Notes: generated by a model from the sequence alone, not told the origin. Positions 1 through 8,872 are shown, counted from the first letter of the stretch. The stretch is DNA of 64,000 bases from JAJNPS01 sp031378845 (GCA_031378845.1 JANNES010000020.1:62001-126000), one strand, 5' to 3'. Numbers and translations are program-made.

Positions 1-216
1 GGTGATCATGGAGCCAGGACAGCGGGAATTTCATGGGCAGGCCTTTTCGTGAATGCAGCCGGGGCTTAGCGCAATCAAGGCAAAAGGGGAAGAGTTTCGG
101 GCCAACGGTTTCCACCTCGGAAACGGCTTGTTACCGAAGCGCGTATGGGACAGCCGCAAATTCGCCCAAGCCGACAGTTAGTGTCATCCGCATAGTGTAG
201 TACGATTGGTGGTGTT
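1..216. other. Left edge, no gene recognised
   Basis: No convincing gene is visible. Two + strand frames are open from the window edge, ending at about 52 and 69, so the tail of an upstream gene could lie here, but neither tail resembles anything I know. A 6-bp inverted repeat (GTTTCC at 108-113, GGAAAC at 119-124) could form a small hairpin. It is not followed by a T run, so it is a weak terminator candidate at best. Confidence 0.3.
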
Positions 217-324
217 ATGAACGAGTGTGTGGTTAAGCCGAACAGGTCTTATGGCCTGTCAGAGACCGAACTCAGCTTATTGTGGGGGCTGGTCGGAGTC
301 GTCCTGATCGTCTTGGTCCATTGA
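217..324 (+). CDS. Possible 35-residue single-pass membrane protein
   Basis: A short ATG-initiated frame encodes 35 residues. The N-terminal half is polar (MNECVVKPNRSYGLSETELS) and the C-terminal half is one hydrophobic stretch rich in L, V, I and G that ends in His, as in small single-span membrane proteins. No strong ribosome binding site is seen. It lies alone in a roughly 580-base stretch otherwise without genes. The composition argues for a real peptide, but a frame this short can occur by chance. No family was recognised. Confidence 0.3.
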   Translation: MNECVVKPNRSYGLSETELSLLWGLVGVVLIVLVH

Positions 325-403
325 GGCCAAAGGGTCGGGGCAAATAAGGCCGCGTGTTGATCGAAGGTCTCTGGCTTCTCTCGGCGCGCGGTTCCAGTGA
401 TGT

Positions 404-438
404 GCCCCGTTTCCGCCGAAAGAGGTCAGGAACGGGGC
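404..438 (+). terminator. Hairpin resembling a terminator
   Basis: GCCCCGTT at 404-411 pairs with AACGGGGC at 431-438, with a GC-rich loop between. The hairpin is followed by ATTTCATT, only moderately T-rich. It would end any transcript of the small frame at 217-324 and sits about 145 bases before the next start codon. Confidence 0.4.
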
Positions 439-444
439 ATTTCA

Positions 445-471
445 TTGCCGGATGATCACAATCGTTACAAT
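445..471 (+). promoter_or_regulatory. Candidate promoter of the cytochrome b/molybdoenzyme operon
   Basis: A TACAAT box at 466-471 is a good match to a -10 element. TTGCCG at 445-450 is the best -35 candidate, but the 15-base spacer is short. It lies about 115 bases upstream of the start at 585. Pattern evidence only. Confidence 0.25.
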
Positions 472-584
472 TTCGGGAAACAGGGTGCTTTTTTCGCATC
501 ACTGTGAAACTTGTCGTGATGAACTTGCGTATCTCGATGTGACTGCGCCGGAGTTGTCCGGCGGCAAAATCCGGGGGCAATCCG

Positions 585-1406
585 ATGCCAGAGCAACACC
601 AGACGCAAGGACCGCTCGTCTATCGCCAGCGGGTGATGACGCGGATCACGCATTGGCTCTGGGCCATCAGCCTCTTTTTCCTCTTGCTGACGGGATTGCA
701 GATCTTCAATGCGCACCCCGCCTTGTATGTCGGCAAGGAAAGCGGGTTCGAATATGCCAACGCAATTCTGCGGATCGGAGCGGTCGAAACTGCGGCAGGA
801 TTGCGCGGTACGACGACACTTGGCGGCCTTGAGTTCGACACAACCGGGGCACTCGGTGTGTCGGGTGCGGATGAGGTCCGCGCCTTTCCGGCATGGGCCA
901 CGATCCCGTCATCGCGGTCTTTGGCCACGGGCCGCGTCATCCATTTCTTTTTCGCCTGGATTCTGGTGATCACGCTTGCTGTCTGGACCGTGGCCAGCCT
1001 CTGGAACCGCCACATCCGCGAACTGATCCCGACCAGCGCCGATCTGCGCGGTTTGCCACGCGATATCGCCGATCATGCGCGGCTGCGCTTTCACCATACC
1101 GCGCGCTACAACGTGTTGCAGAAACTTGCCTATGCAGGGGTGCTGTTTGTCCTTTTGCCACTGATGATCCTGACGGGTCTGTCGATGTCGCCATCGTTCA
1201 ATGCCACCGCCCCTTGGCTTCTGGACGTCTTTGGCGGGCGCCAGACCGCGCGCACGATCCACTTTGTCGTCATGGTCCTGCTCGTCGGGTTCTTTGTCAT
1301 CCACATGGCGATGATCCTCGCCGCCGGGCCGATCAACGAGTTGCGCTCCATCATCACCGGCTGGTACCGCATCGATCCCGCAAAGGAGCCGCAAAATGAC
1401 GCGTGA
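585..1406 (+). CDS. Cytochrome b561-type membrane subunit of a molybdoenzyme
   Basis: The 273-residue protein is a di-haem cytochrome b of the Ni/Fe-hydrogenase / thiosulfate-reductase cytochrome B type. Hydrophobic helices are seen near residues 23-42, 116-138, 183-203 and 225-248. Candidate haem-ligand histidines lie in RITHWLW near the N-terminus, RVIHFFFAW in the middle, and RTIHFVVM and FVIHMAMI late. By family, it should pass electrons between the quinone pool and a periplasmic partner. That partner is encoded by the next gene, which overlaps it by 11 bases, so the two are almost certainly co-translated. The soluble loop between helices 1 and 2 is longer than usual. The physiological substrate is not evident. 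Confidence 0.8.
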   Translation: MPEQHQTQGPLVYRQRVMTRITHWLWAISLFFLLLTGLQIFNAHPALYVGKESGFEYANAILRIGAVETAAGLRGTTTLGGLEFDTTGALGVSGADEVRAFPAWATIPSSRSLATGRVIHFFFAWILVITLAVWTVASLWNRHIRELIPTSADLRGLPRDIADHARLRFHHTARYNVLQKLAYAGVLFVLLPLMILTGLSMSPSFNATAPWLLDVFGGRQTARTIHFVVMVLLVGFFVIHMAMILAAGPINELRSIITGWYRIDPAKEPQNDA

Positions 1407-2181
1407 GCTGAACCGCCGCCGGTTCCTGACCGGGGCAAGTCTGGGTGCCTCGGCGCTGGCCCTGTCTGGCTGCAAGGTGCTGGACGGGCTGAACGACTAC
1501 GACGATCCCTTGCGCAACTTGATGGAGTCGGCAAACGGGCTGACCTACCGCGCGCAGCGGTTCCTGTCGGGTGACACTTTGGCACCTGAATTTACCCGCG
1601 CCGACATCCGTCAGGGCCAGCGCCCGAATGGCACGACCAACCCCGTGGATGCCGACTATCAGGCGCTGGCCTCGGGTGGCTTTGCAGACTGGCGGATGAA
1701 CGTCATCGGTGCGGTTGAGCGTCCTTTGACCCTGACCCTGGCCGACCTGCAATCGCGTCCCGCCCGCACCCAGATCACCCGGCATGACTGCGTCGAGGGG
1801 TGGTCGTGCATTGCCGAGTGGACCGGCGTGCCCCTGTCGGTGATCCTGGCCGAAGCACGCCCAACGGCTGCGGCCAAATTCGCGATCTTCTATTGCCATG
1901 ACACGATGGAAAACAGCCTGTCAGGTCAGGTCAAATACCATGAAAGCATCGACATGGTGGACGCCTATCACCCCCAGACGATCCTTGCCTACGGGTTGAA
2001 CGGCAAACCCCTGCCGGTGGCCAACGGCGCGCCGCTGCGCGTTCGGGTCGAACGCGCGCTGGGCTACAAGATGGCCAAATATGTCCACACGATCGAGCTG
2101 GCCTCGGTCATCACCGGGTACGGCAAGGGCCATGGCAGCTATTGGGCCGACAAGGGCTATGACTGGTATGCGGGGATCTGA
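1396..2181 (+). CDS. Tat-exported molybdopterin-dependent oxidoreductase, sulfite oxidase family
   Basis: The 261-residue protein starts with a twin-arginine signal (NRRRFLTG, then a hydrophobic stretch to SGC), so it is exported folded to the periplasm; the Cys after SG could also be lipidated. The core matches the oxidoreductase molybdopterin-binding domain (sulfite oxidase/MsrP fold). HDCVEGWSC near residues 131-139 contains the Cys expected to ligate molybdenum. It lacks the C-terminal dimerisation domain of true sulfite oxidases. It is translationally coupled to the cytochrome b gene upstream, which suggests a membrane-linked two-subunit enzyme. The substrate (sulfite, methionine sulfoxide or another oxo-compound) cannot be told from sequence. 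Confidence 0.82.
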   Translation: MTRELNRRRFLTGASLGASALALSGCKVLDGLNDYDDPLRNLMESANGLTYRAQRFLSGDTLAPEFTRADIRQGQRPNGTTNPVDADYQALASGGFADWRMNVIGAVERPLTLTLADLQSRPARTQITRHDCVEGWSCIAEWTGVPLSVILAEARPTAAAKFAIFYCHDTMENSLSGQVKYHESIDMVDAYHPQTILAYGLNGKPLPVANGAPLRVRVERALGYKMAKYVHTIELASVITGYGKGHGSYWADKGYDWYAGI

Positions 2182-3096
2182 TCAGACCTGAAACCGGTCT
2201 GCGGGAATGCGCAGGATCAGGTTCGGGTCGATCAGGATCGCAGTCCAGACATCCAAAAGGCTGGGGTGGCCCACGCCAAAGAAGTTTCCGTCCGTCTGGT
2301 CAAGCATATCCGTCATGATCTGGAAATGCAGATGCGCAGCCCAGCCGCCGTTTTCATGCCAGTGGCCCAGATGTGCGATCAGCTGGCCGGGCGCGACCAT
2401 ATCGCCGACCCTCAGCAACGTCTGGAGCGATGCGCCCAGATGGCCATAAAGCGTGTGAAACGGCACGCCCCCCGCATCATGCTCCAAGATCAGCGTATGC
2501 CCGTAATCCAACGGGTCGGCGTTATAGGTCAGGTGCAGCACCCGGCCCGCAAGCGGGGCGTAAATCGGTGTTCCGGCGGGCGCAAAAACGTCGATGCCCA
2601 GATGCACCGACCGCCGCTCGGGACTCGCGGCATCGGCAAATTGCGGTGTCTCATAGACGCTGCGACGTTCGCCGTAACCACCAAGGCCATAGAGCAAACC
2701 GCCCGCCGCCTTTGACGCGAACCAGGCATCGAACGCCCGGTCCGAAAAGGCGGGCATGTTGGGGTGTTGACCCGCGGTTGGCAGCGCCAGCGCGGGGCTG
2801 GCCGCCACATCGGGGTGAAACACCGGCGCAGGCACCACCTGCGCCAGATGGCGTCGAATAGCGGCCTCTGCCGGGATCGCCGACAGACCCGCCCCTTGGC
2901 GCAAGATCGCCTGCAGCAACCCCCCGTCAACCGATGCCAACCGGTCCGCCGTCGCCCCTGCCGCGTCGGACCCGGCCCGCAGGGTGTCGATGATGTCGGC
3001 GATTGGCACGTCGACCCGCGCTGCCGCGCCCGCAGCACGCACAGCGGCATAAAGATCAACCGCCCCGATCAGGCCATCTTCAAGGGTCTGTGTCAT
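2182..3096 (-). CDS. M23 (LytM) family metallopeptidase-like protein
   Basis: The C-terminal half of this 304-residue protein carries the LytM zinc-site pattern: HLGIDVFAP (H-x3-D) near residue 166, HTLYGHLG, and HLHFQ near residue 256. The N-terminal part is alanine-rich and unassigned. No signal peptide or membrane anchor is seen. That is odd for a peptidoglycan hydrolase and recalls the M23 modules fused to class III aminotransferases and kinases, which act inside the cell. Its stop codon directly abuts the stop of the convergent molybdoenzyme gene (TGATCA across 2179-2184). Family assignment is firm; the substrate is unknown. Confidence 0.75.
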   Translation of the reverse strand: MTQTLEDGLIGAVDLYAAVRAAGAAARVDVPIADIIDTLRAGSDAAGATADRLASVDGGLLQAILRQGAGLSAIPAEAAIRRHLAQVVPAPVFHPDVAASPALALPTAGQHPNMPAFSDRAFDAWFASKAAGGLLYGLGGYGERRSVYETPQFADAASPERRSVHLGIDVFAPAGTPIYAPLAGRVLHLTYNADPLDYGHTLILEHDAGGVPFHTLYGHLGASLQTLLRVGDMVAPGQLIAHLGHWHENGGWAAHLHFQIMTDMLDQTDGNFFGVGHPSLLDVWTAILIDPNLILRIPADRFQV

Positions 3097-3243
3097 CGCG
3101 CCTCCCCGATCTGCCCGTCAGCCTGCACCGGACTGGTACCGAAACACAAACCACGCTTGCCGCCCGCCATTCAAGGGATTGTCCCCGCGCGTCCGCCCGA
3201 TTATCCCTTTGGCCCAATGCCAACCCCCCGGGAGGAGCCGTCC

Positions 3244-4977
3244 GTGACCAATGCCCGCTTTGACAAATCGAAACTCCCTAGCCGCCATGTGACCGAAGGG
3301 CCCGCCCGCGCGCCCCATCGCAGCTATTTCTATGCCATGGGCATCACCGAGGAGGAAATTCACCAACCCTGGGTCGGTGTGGCCACCTGCTGGAACGAGG
3401 CGGCGCCGTGCAACATCGCGCTGAACCGGCAGGCGCAGGTCGTCAAGCATGGTGTCAAGAAAGGCGGCGGCACCCCGCGAGAGTTCACCACCATCACCGT
3501 CACCGACGGCATTGCGATGGGACATGAAGGCATGCGCTCGTCGCTGGCATCCCGCGATGCCATCGCCGACACGGTCGAGCTGACGATGCGCGGGCATTGT
3601 TACGACGCGCTTGTGGGCCTTGCGGGCTGCGACAAATCCCTGCCGGGCATGATGATGGCGATGATCCGGCTGAACGTGCCGTCGGTGTTTCTGTATGGTG
3701 GCTCGATCCTGCCCGGCCGCTATCAGGGCCGCGACATCACCGTGCAAGACATGTTCGAAGCGGTCGGCAAGGTGCAGGCCGGCACGATGTCGGAGGCGGA
3801 ACTGGAGATCATGGAACGCGTGGCCTGCCCGTCGTCGGGCGCTTGCGGTGCACAATACACCGCCAACACCATGGCCTGCGTGTCCGAGGCCATTGGCCTC
3901 GCCCTCCTCAACTCCTCAGGCGCACCAGCGCCTTACGAAAGCCGCGACCAGTATGGTGAGGCGTCGGGCGTCGCGGTGATGAACCTGATCGAGAAAAACA
4001 TCCGCGCCCGCGATGTTGTGACGTTGAAATCCCTGCAAAACGCCGCGCGCGTGGTGGCCTGCACCGGGGGGTCGACCAATGCAGCCCTGCACCTGCCCGC
4101 GATGGCCAACGAGGCTGGCATCGACTTTGACCTGTTCGATGTGGCCGACATCATGCGCGACACGCCCTATTTCGTGAACCTGCGCCCCGGTGGGCAATTT
4201 GTGGCCAAGGACCTCTATGAGGTTGGCGGCGTGCCGGTGGTGATGAAGGAACTGGCCAAGACCGGCCTCATGCATCTGGATTGCATGACCGCCTCGGGCC
4301 GCAGCTTAGGCGAAGAACTGGATGACATCCGGGGCGAGGCCGATGGCCGGGTGATCTATCCGGTGTCTGCGCCTTTGTCGAAAACCGGCGGCGTGGTCGG
4401 TCTGAAGGGCAACATCTGCCCTGACGGTGCGATCGTAAAAGTTGCTGGCATGACCGAGGCAGAGCAGGTCTTTACCGGCCCCGCCCGGGTGTTTGAATGC
4501 GAAGAGGATGCTTTCGCGGCGGTGAAGGCGCGCGAATACAACGAGGGCGAGGTGCTGGTGATCCGCAACGAAGGCCCCGCAGGCGGCCCCGGCATGCGCG
4601 AGATGCTGTCGACGACGGCGGCGCTGTCGGGTCAGGGCATGGGCAAGAAGGTGGCGCTGATCACCGATGGGCGGTTCTCGGGGGCCACGCGCGGCTTTTG
4701 TGTCGGTCATGTCGGCCCCGAGGCCGCGCATGGCGGCCCGATTGCGCTGCTCAAGACCGGCGACATGATCATGCTCAATGCCCTGACCGGGGAATTGTCC
4801 GTAGCCCTGACCGATGCCGAACTCGCTGCGCGCAAAGCCGACTGGAAAGGCCCGCGCAAGACCGCCTATACCTCGGGCGCGGTGCATAAATTCGCGCGGC
4901 TGGTGGGTGGCGCACGATGGGGCGCGATCACCCATCCCGGTGCCAAGGGCGAAAGCCATGTCTACATGGATCAGTAG
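3244..4977 (+). CDS. ilvD: Dihydroxy-acid dehydratase
   Basis: IlvD dehydrates 2,3-dihydroxy acids to 2-keto acids in valine, leucine and isoleucine synthesis. The 577-residue product has the iron-sulfur cysteines in CWNEAAPCNI, GLAGCDKSLPGM and SSGACGAQYTANTM, and the C-terminal GRFSGATRGFCVGH and GGPIALL motifs. The frame is open far upstream, but the GTG at 3244 is chosen because GGAGGAG at 3231-3237 stands six bases before it and the family N-terminus (TNARFDKSKLPSRHVTEG) begins there. The next gene starts inside its last 20 bases. Confidence 0.95.
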   Translation: MTNARFDKSKLPSRHVTEGPARAPHRSYFYAMGITEEEIHQPWVGVATCWNEAAPCNIALNRQAQVVKHGVKKGGGTPREFTTITVTDGIAMGHEGMRSSLASRDAIADTVELTMRGHCYDALVGLAGCDKSLPGMMMAMIRLNVPSVFLYGGSILPGRYQGRDITVQDMFEAVGKVQAGTMSEAELEIMERVACPSSGACGAQYTANTMACVSEAIGLALLNSSGAPAPYESRDQYGEASGVAVMNLIEKNIRARDVVTLKSLQNAARVVACTGGSTNAALHLPAMANEAGIDFDLFDVADIMRDTPYFVNLRPGGQFVAKDLYEVGGVPVVMKELAKTGLMHLDCMTASGRSLGEELDDIRGEADGRVIYPVSAPLSKTGGVVGLKGNICPDGAIVKVAGMTEAEQVFTGPARVFECEEDAFAAVKAREYNEGEVLVIRNEGPAGGPGMREMLSTTAALSGQGMGKKVALITDGRFSGATRGFCVGHVGPEAAHGGPIALLKTGDMIMLNALTGELSVALTDAELAARKADWKGPRKTAYTSGAVHKFARLVGGARWGAITHPGAKGESHVYMDQ

Positions 4978-5551
4978 CGGCCCCCGCGCTGCCGCCCTGT
5001 GCGTGGCTCTGGCGGCCTGCGTCCCGGGCCTGCCCGAAATCGCGACATCCTCGTCGCGCAGCGTTTCGGTGATGAACGGCGCCCTGAACGTCGCGGCAGC
5101 GTCCGGCTATTGCGTTGATCAAGATGCCAGCCGCGAAACCGACCAGCAGGCGATCGTCATCATCGGCCGGTGCTCGGACCGCTCGGGCAGCCTTGCGGCC
5201 ATCGTCACGGTTTCGGTCGGCGCGCCGGGTTCAGCGGGCAGTCTTGCGATCGGCGCGCCTGCTCTGGCGGATTACTTCGCCTCGGAGGCGGGGCGTGCGG
5301 CACTCAGCCGGGATGGTGATGCGGGTTCGGTGCGGGTGCGCGACATCCGCTCGGGTGACGGCCAGCTTATCCTGCATCTGGATGATGCGGCGACCGGCGA
5401 GACGTGGCGGGGACTGACGGGCCTGCGCGGGCGACTGGTCTCCGTGTCGGTCACCGGGGCCGCGCTGCAATCCAGGACGGGACCGGCGGGAAGGGCGCTG
5501 CTGGACCGCAGCCTTGCCGCGATGCGCCGTGCAAATCCCGAACCACGCTGA
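4958..5551 (+). CDS. Putative lipoprotein overlapping ilvD
   Basis: The 197-residue product starts with a short hydrophobic segment ending in a lipobox-like LAAC (residues 18-21), so it is probably a lipoprotein. The rest is Ala/Ser/Gly-rich and contains a Cys pair (YCVDQ and GRCSD). No enzyme motif was recognised. The chosen ATG lies 20 bases inside the ilvD end, preceded by AAGGGCG. This indicates coupling to ilvD, although a functional link to branched-chain amino acid synthesis is not evident. Confidence 0.6.
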   Translation: MSTWISSGPRAAALCVALAACVPGLPEIATSSSRSVSVMNGALNVAAASGYCVDQDASRETDQQAIVIIGRCSDRSGSLAAIVTVSVGAPGSAGSLAIGAPALADYFASEAGRAALSRDGDAGSVRVRDIRSGDGQLILHLDDAATGETWRGLTGLRGRLVSVSVTGAALQSRTGPAGRALLDRSLAAMRRANPEPR

Positions 5552-5703
5552 TGCAGCACGGCCCGGCATGGACGCGCCGCGCCGGGATTACTCCTGCGGG
5601 CAAAAACAAACACGGCTGCACGCTAGACAAGTGCTGCATTTGATGGCAGCAATTTTGCGACCGGGCTTGAGCGCCGACGCTCGTTAAGGCAATCGATCAT
5701 CAG

Positions 5704-6477
5704 ATGAACAGCAAGTTTGATCACTTTTTGGAACGTGCTTTGTTCCGCAGATCTCTGGCCCGATGGGGTCGCCTTGCAGAGGCGGCGCCACTGATGTCGT
5801 TGGACAGGCTGAAGGGTTATCGCACCAGCGCGCGGACGCTCAGGCGTCAGATCGACCGGCTGTTGCATCAGGCCGAACATCGCCTTGCCCTGCCGCTCAT
5901 CGGCTCCAACGCGATCCGCACGCCGCTGGGCAGCGATTGGAGCTGGCGACCGGATCTGTGGTCTGGGCCGATCCCGGTGCCGGGCCATGCCGCAGTGCCG
6001 ACCAAATTGACATTGGGTGACGGCGTCACGGTGTTTCACGACTGCAAGCAGTCCGAACTGACTGTCCGGCAAATTCGCAATGTGCGCGAATCCGACCTCG
6101 CCCCTTTTGGACTCAGGATGGACGTGTTTCGGTTTGATGGCAGTTACCTGTCCTTGGTCCTCGATCTGCCGCCCGATGTCACCCATGGGCTGAGCCTGCG
6201 CCATGTGATCCGGTTCAGCTGTCTCGTCGAGATGGAAAAACCGCTGGAGATCTTTGCCCGCATCAATGTCAAACACGGACCCAACGTCGAACAGATCGTG
6301 CGCGAACTGCCGGTGAACGACGCAGAGGTGATGGCCGAGTTCGACCTGAGCTACACAAATCTCGTCGAGAAACGGGCAGAGCGAATCTGGATCGACCTGA
6401 TCTTTGAAGGTCCCGAAATGAACCAGATCATCTTGCGGGATGTAACGGTCGCCCGCAGACCGCGGGCAGAACTGTGA
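5704..6477 (+). CDS. DUF6478-type conserved protein
   Basis: The 257-residue cytoplasmic protein begins with an Arg/Leu-rich helical stretch (residues 8-60). It then has strongly conserved-looking blocks: LALPLIGSNAIRTP, VFHDCKQSELTVRQIRN, FGLRMDVFRFDGSYLSL and NVKHGPNVEQIVRELP. I recognise this pattern from a family seen in Rhodobacterales and filed as DUF6478; the match is from memory. No catalytic motif or membrane segment is obvious. It is followed after seven bases by another conserved gene, so the two probably form an operon. The function is unknown. Confidence 0.65.
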   Translation: MNSKFDHFLERALFRRSLARWGRLAEAAPLMSLDRLKGYRTSARTLRRQIDRLLHQAEHRLALPLIGSNAIRTPLGSDWSWRPDLWSGPIPVPGHAAVPTKLTLGDGVTVFHDCKQSELTVRQIRNVRESDLAPFGLRMDVFRFDGSYLSLVLDLPPDVTHGLSLRHVIRFSCLVEMEKPLEIFARINVKHGPNVEQIVRELPVNDAEVMAEFDLSYTNLVEKRAERIWIDLIFEGPEMNQIILRDVTVARRPRAEL

Positions 6478-6484
6478 AAACGCC

Positions 6485-6877
6485 ATGACGGTCGGCCCGC
6501 AACTGATTGAGACGCGCATCCGCGCCGGGGTCTGGGAGGGTGTGCTGATCGGCATCCGAGAGTTGCCAAAGCTGTTGGTCCTCCATCTGGAAAAGCCGGT
6601 GTCCGGTGTCGAGACGACGCCGCTCAACGGGCGTCCCGGTGACTGGGCCGTGCGGGTGCCGATCCCGGTGGAGACGCTGTCGGACGGCGTGCAGACTTAT
6701 CTGATCGTTGATGCCGCGACCGAGATGCGGCTGGCCGAGTTCACCGTGGTCGCAGGCACCAATGTCGAAGACGACATCCGCGCCGAGGTCGACCTTTTGC
6801 GCGCCGAACTGGACCTGCTAAAGCGCGCGTTCCGGCGGCATTGCCTTGAAACCGCCGGACAGGACCCCGCCCGCTAG
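6485..6877 (+). CDS. Conserved hypothetical partner of the DUF6478-type gene
   Basis: A 130-residue protein. The first 95 residues look like a beta-rich domain (WEGVLIGIRELPKLLVLHLE and WAVRVPIPVETLSDGVQTYL). The end is a predicted coiled helix (DDIRAEVDLLRAELDLLKRAF) that could mediate oligomerisation. No signal peptide is seen. Its position just after the DUF6478-type gene suggests joint function. No known enzyme family was recognised. Confidence 0.55.
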   Translation: MTVGPQLIETRIRAGVWEGVLIGIRELPKLLVLHLEKPVSGVETTPLNGRPGDWAVRVPIPVETLSDGVQTYLIVDAATEMRLAEFTVVAGTNVEDDIRAEVDLLRAELDLLKRAFRRHCLETAGQDPAR

Positions 6878-6902
6878 GCAGGCAGGGTCCCGCCCGCCGC
6901 CG

Positions 6903-8288
6903 CTAGGACAAGACGCGCCGCAACATCGGCACATGCCGGATGACGGCCCAGTCCAGCACCACCACCATCGCCGCCCCCGCCATCGGAAACATCAGCCCCA
7001 GCACCACGGCGACCCCGGCGGCGCCTTTCCAGAACGGCATCTCTCGCGGTTTCGGCGGCGCGGCCAGACGCGCAGCCTTTTCCGGTCGCCGCTTCCACCA
7101 CATCACCGCACCCGAGACGGGCAGAAAGATCATCGCCAGACAGAACACCGTGTTCAGCACCAGGTTCCAGACCCCCAAATCGCCCTCGTGAAACGCGATC
7201 CCCACAGCCATCATCTTGGCATAGGCGGAATAATCGGCGTATCCGACATCCGCCAACACGTTCCCGGTATACTGGTCGACATGCAGCGTGCGGTCGGCCG
7301 TCGGGTCATGCCCGTCATTGGACATGCTGTCATGGCTGACGGTCCAGACACCTTCGGCCCCGCTGGGCAGGTTCAGCTGGAACCGTCCGTCAAAGCCGAG
7401 GCCCCGCGCAAACGCCACCACCCCGTCAATGCCTGCCGGGGCTGCCACGGCAGATGTCCCTGCCAGTGACCCGGATTGCGGCAAAGGCGTCTGTTCCAGC
7501 GCCCACGGCACCTCTTTGTTTGCGCCGTGATTCATCTCGGCATGGGTTTTATCCGACAGCGGCACGTTGTCCCACTTCTCCGCCGGAAAGGTGCTCCAGG
7601 CCTGCACCAGCTTTCCGCCCCAGATGCCCGCCCAGCTGAGGCCCGAGACGAGGAAAACCACCATCACCGCCGACATCCAGAACCCGACCACCCCATGCAG
7701 CGATTTCCAGAGCACCCGGCCCCGCGCGGCAAGGTTGGGAACCAGTGCGGCCGACCATCCCTGACCCCGCGGCCAGTGCAGGTAGAGCCCGGTCGCGACC
7801 ATCACGATGGCAAGGCTTGCCGCAATCTCGATCAGCCGGTCTCCCAGATCGCCGATCAGCAGGCTGCCATGGATGTCGTTGGCAAAACTGTACCAGCCTG
7901 CCTGCCAGGGAAAACTGTCCACGACCGCCCCCGAATAGGGGTCAATCAGCACCGTCGTCGATGCCTCGCCCACATCGACCTTGAACACCGCGACGCGATC
8001 AGCGGCCAGAGGCTCGATGTATTGCGACGCCGTGCCGCCCGGAATGGCCGCTTCGGCGGCGGTTTGCAGCGCCGAGACCGCCATCGGGCTGCCGCCTGGG
8101 ACAACCAGAGCGCGCTCACCGTTCAATTCGGAAAAAGCGCCGATCCAGAGCATGATCAGGCCGGTGACAGCCAGCATGATCAGAAACGGGATGACGTAAA
8201 GCCCGGCATAAAAGTGCCAGCGCCATGCGGTAAAGTAGAAACGTTGTGCGCCGACAGCGGACGCATCTTGGGACGGGACAGAGATCAT
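6903..8288 (-). CDS. PepSY-associated TM-helix protein
   Basis: The 461-residue inner-membrane protein has the PepSY-TM layout. It starts with a first helix after RFYFTAWRWHFYAGLY, then a periplasmic PepSY-like domain with FKVDVGEASTTVLIDPYSGAV. It continues with FANDIHGSLLIGDLGDRLIE followed by a helix, then a helix after LHGVVGFWM, and a C-terminal pair of helices. WHFYAGLY and LHGVVGFW carry histidines typical of the family. These proteins occur with TonB receptors and iron/haem or siderophore reduction systems, so a role as membrane ferric reductase or metal-uptake accessory is plausible but not shown. It follows a small exported protein gene on the same strand with a 43-base gap. Confidence 0.8.
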   Translation of the reverse strand: MISVPSQDASAVGAQRFYFTAWRWHFYAGLYVIPFLIMLAVTGLIMLWIGAFSELNGERALVVPGGSPMAVSALQTAAEAAIPGGTASQYIEPLAADRVAVFKVDVGEASTTVLIDPYSGAVVDSFPWQAGWYSFANDIHGSLLIGDLGDRLIEIAASLAIVMVATGLYLHWPRGQGWSAALVPNLAARGRVLWKSLHGVVGFWMSAVMVVFLVSGLSWAGIWGGKLVQAWSTFPAEKWDNVPLSDKTHAEMNHGANKEVPWALEQTPLPQSGSLAGTSAVAAPAGIDGVVAFARGLGFDGRFQLNLPSGAEGVWTVSHDSMSNDGHDPTADRTLHVDQYTGNVLADVGYADYSAYAKMMAVGIAFHEGDLGVWNLVLNTVFCLAMIFLPVSGAVMWWKRRPEKAARLAAPPKPREMPFWKGAAGVAVVLGLMFPMAGAAMVVVLDWAVIRHVPMLRRVLS

Positions 8289-8331
8289 TTGACCTACTCC
8301 TTGACTGATTTCGGCAAGAGGTTCCGGGAAA

Positions 8332-8724
8332 TCAGGTCAGGGAAGGGGGGCCGCGCGCCCATAGCCCGCGCGGATCATGCGCGGGGGTATAGGCAAAGAT
8401 CTCAGACGGCGGGTCGAAGGGTCGCAAGATCAGCGCTGGGCCGGCTGAGGCATCATCCTCGCCGACAAGTGCGGAGAGCTGCCCCATCGCCCAGTCGCAG
8501 GTCTGGCTGACCTGGCCATGTCCGGGTGACACGGGGTCTCCGGTATTGGCATCGATCACGATCGCCACCGTCGCCGCGCCGGAGCACAGCGTCAGCGTCA
8601 TCGTGCCGTCCGCGCTGCGGCCCGGCATGACGCCCTGCGGCAGCAGCGACAGGCCAAGGAATGGCACCAGCACAAGAAGGCGCAAAAGGCCGATCAGACC
8701 AAGGGGGGTATGCTTGGACGTCAT
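8332..8724 (-). CDS. Small exported protein, DUF2946-like
   Basis: The 130-residue product has an N-terminal hydrophobic helix (residues 8-30) followed by LLPQGVMPGRSADGTMTLTL and a Cys. This resembles small DUF2946-type proteins that accompany metal and TonB-linked uptake genes. Four Cys-free stretches alternate with two Cys (LCSG and QTCDWA) that could form a disulfide in the periplasm. It precedes the PepSY gene in the same direction and is probably co-transcribed. The start at 8724 is chosen because a signal-like segment follows it; the frame remains open to 8817. Confidence 0.6.
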   Translation of the reverse strand: MTSKHTPLGLIGLLRLLVLVPFLGLSLLPQGVMPGRSADGTMTLTLCSGAATVAIVIDANTGDPVSPGHGQVSQTCDWAMGQLSALVGEDDASAGPALILRPFDPPSEIFAYTPAHDPRGLWARGPPSLT

Positions 8725-8872
8725 GGTGAACAGTGTTACGGCCAAGAGGCAAACCTCGTCAAGGCGAACGCTTGCAGACGTTGTTGCGGGCCGGAACGCT
8801 GGCGGGGCAAAGGCCACTCGGTTTACGGGGCCGAACGAGCGACCTTGGGGCGCGCCATCGCGTGACCAGAAA

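Noticed and set aside
2764..3243. Upstream extension of the ilvD reading frame
   Set aside because: The frame is open by 160 codons, but it covers the start of the opposite-strand M23 gene and shows no family similarity; a strong GGAGGAG site marks the GTG at 3244.
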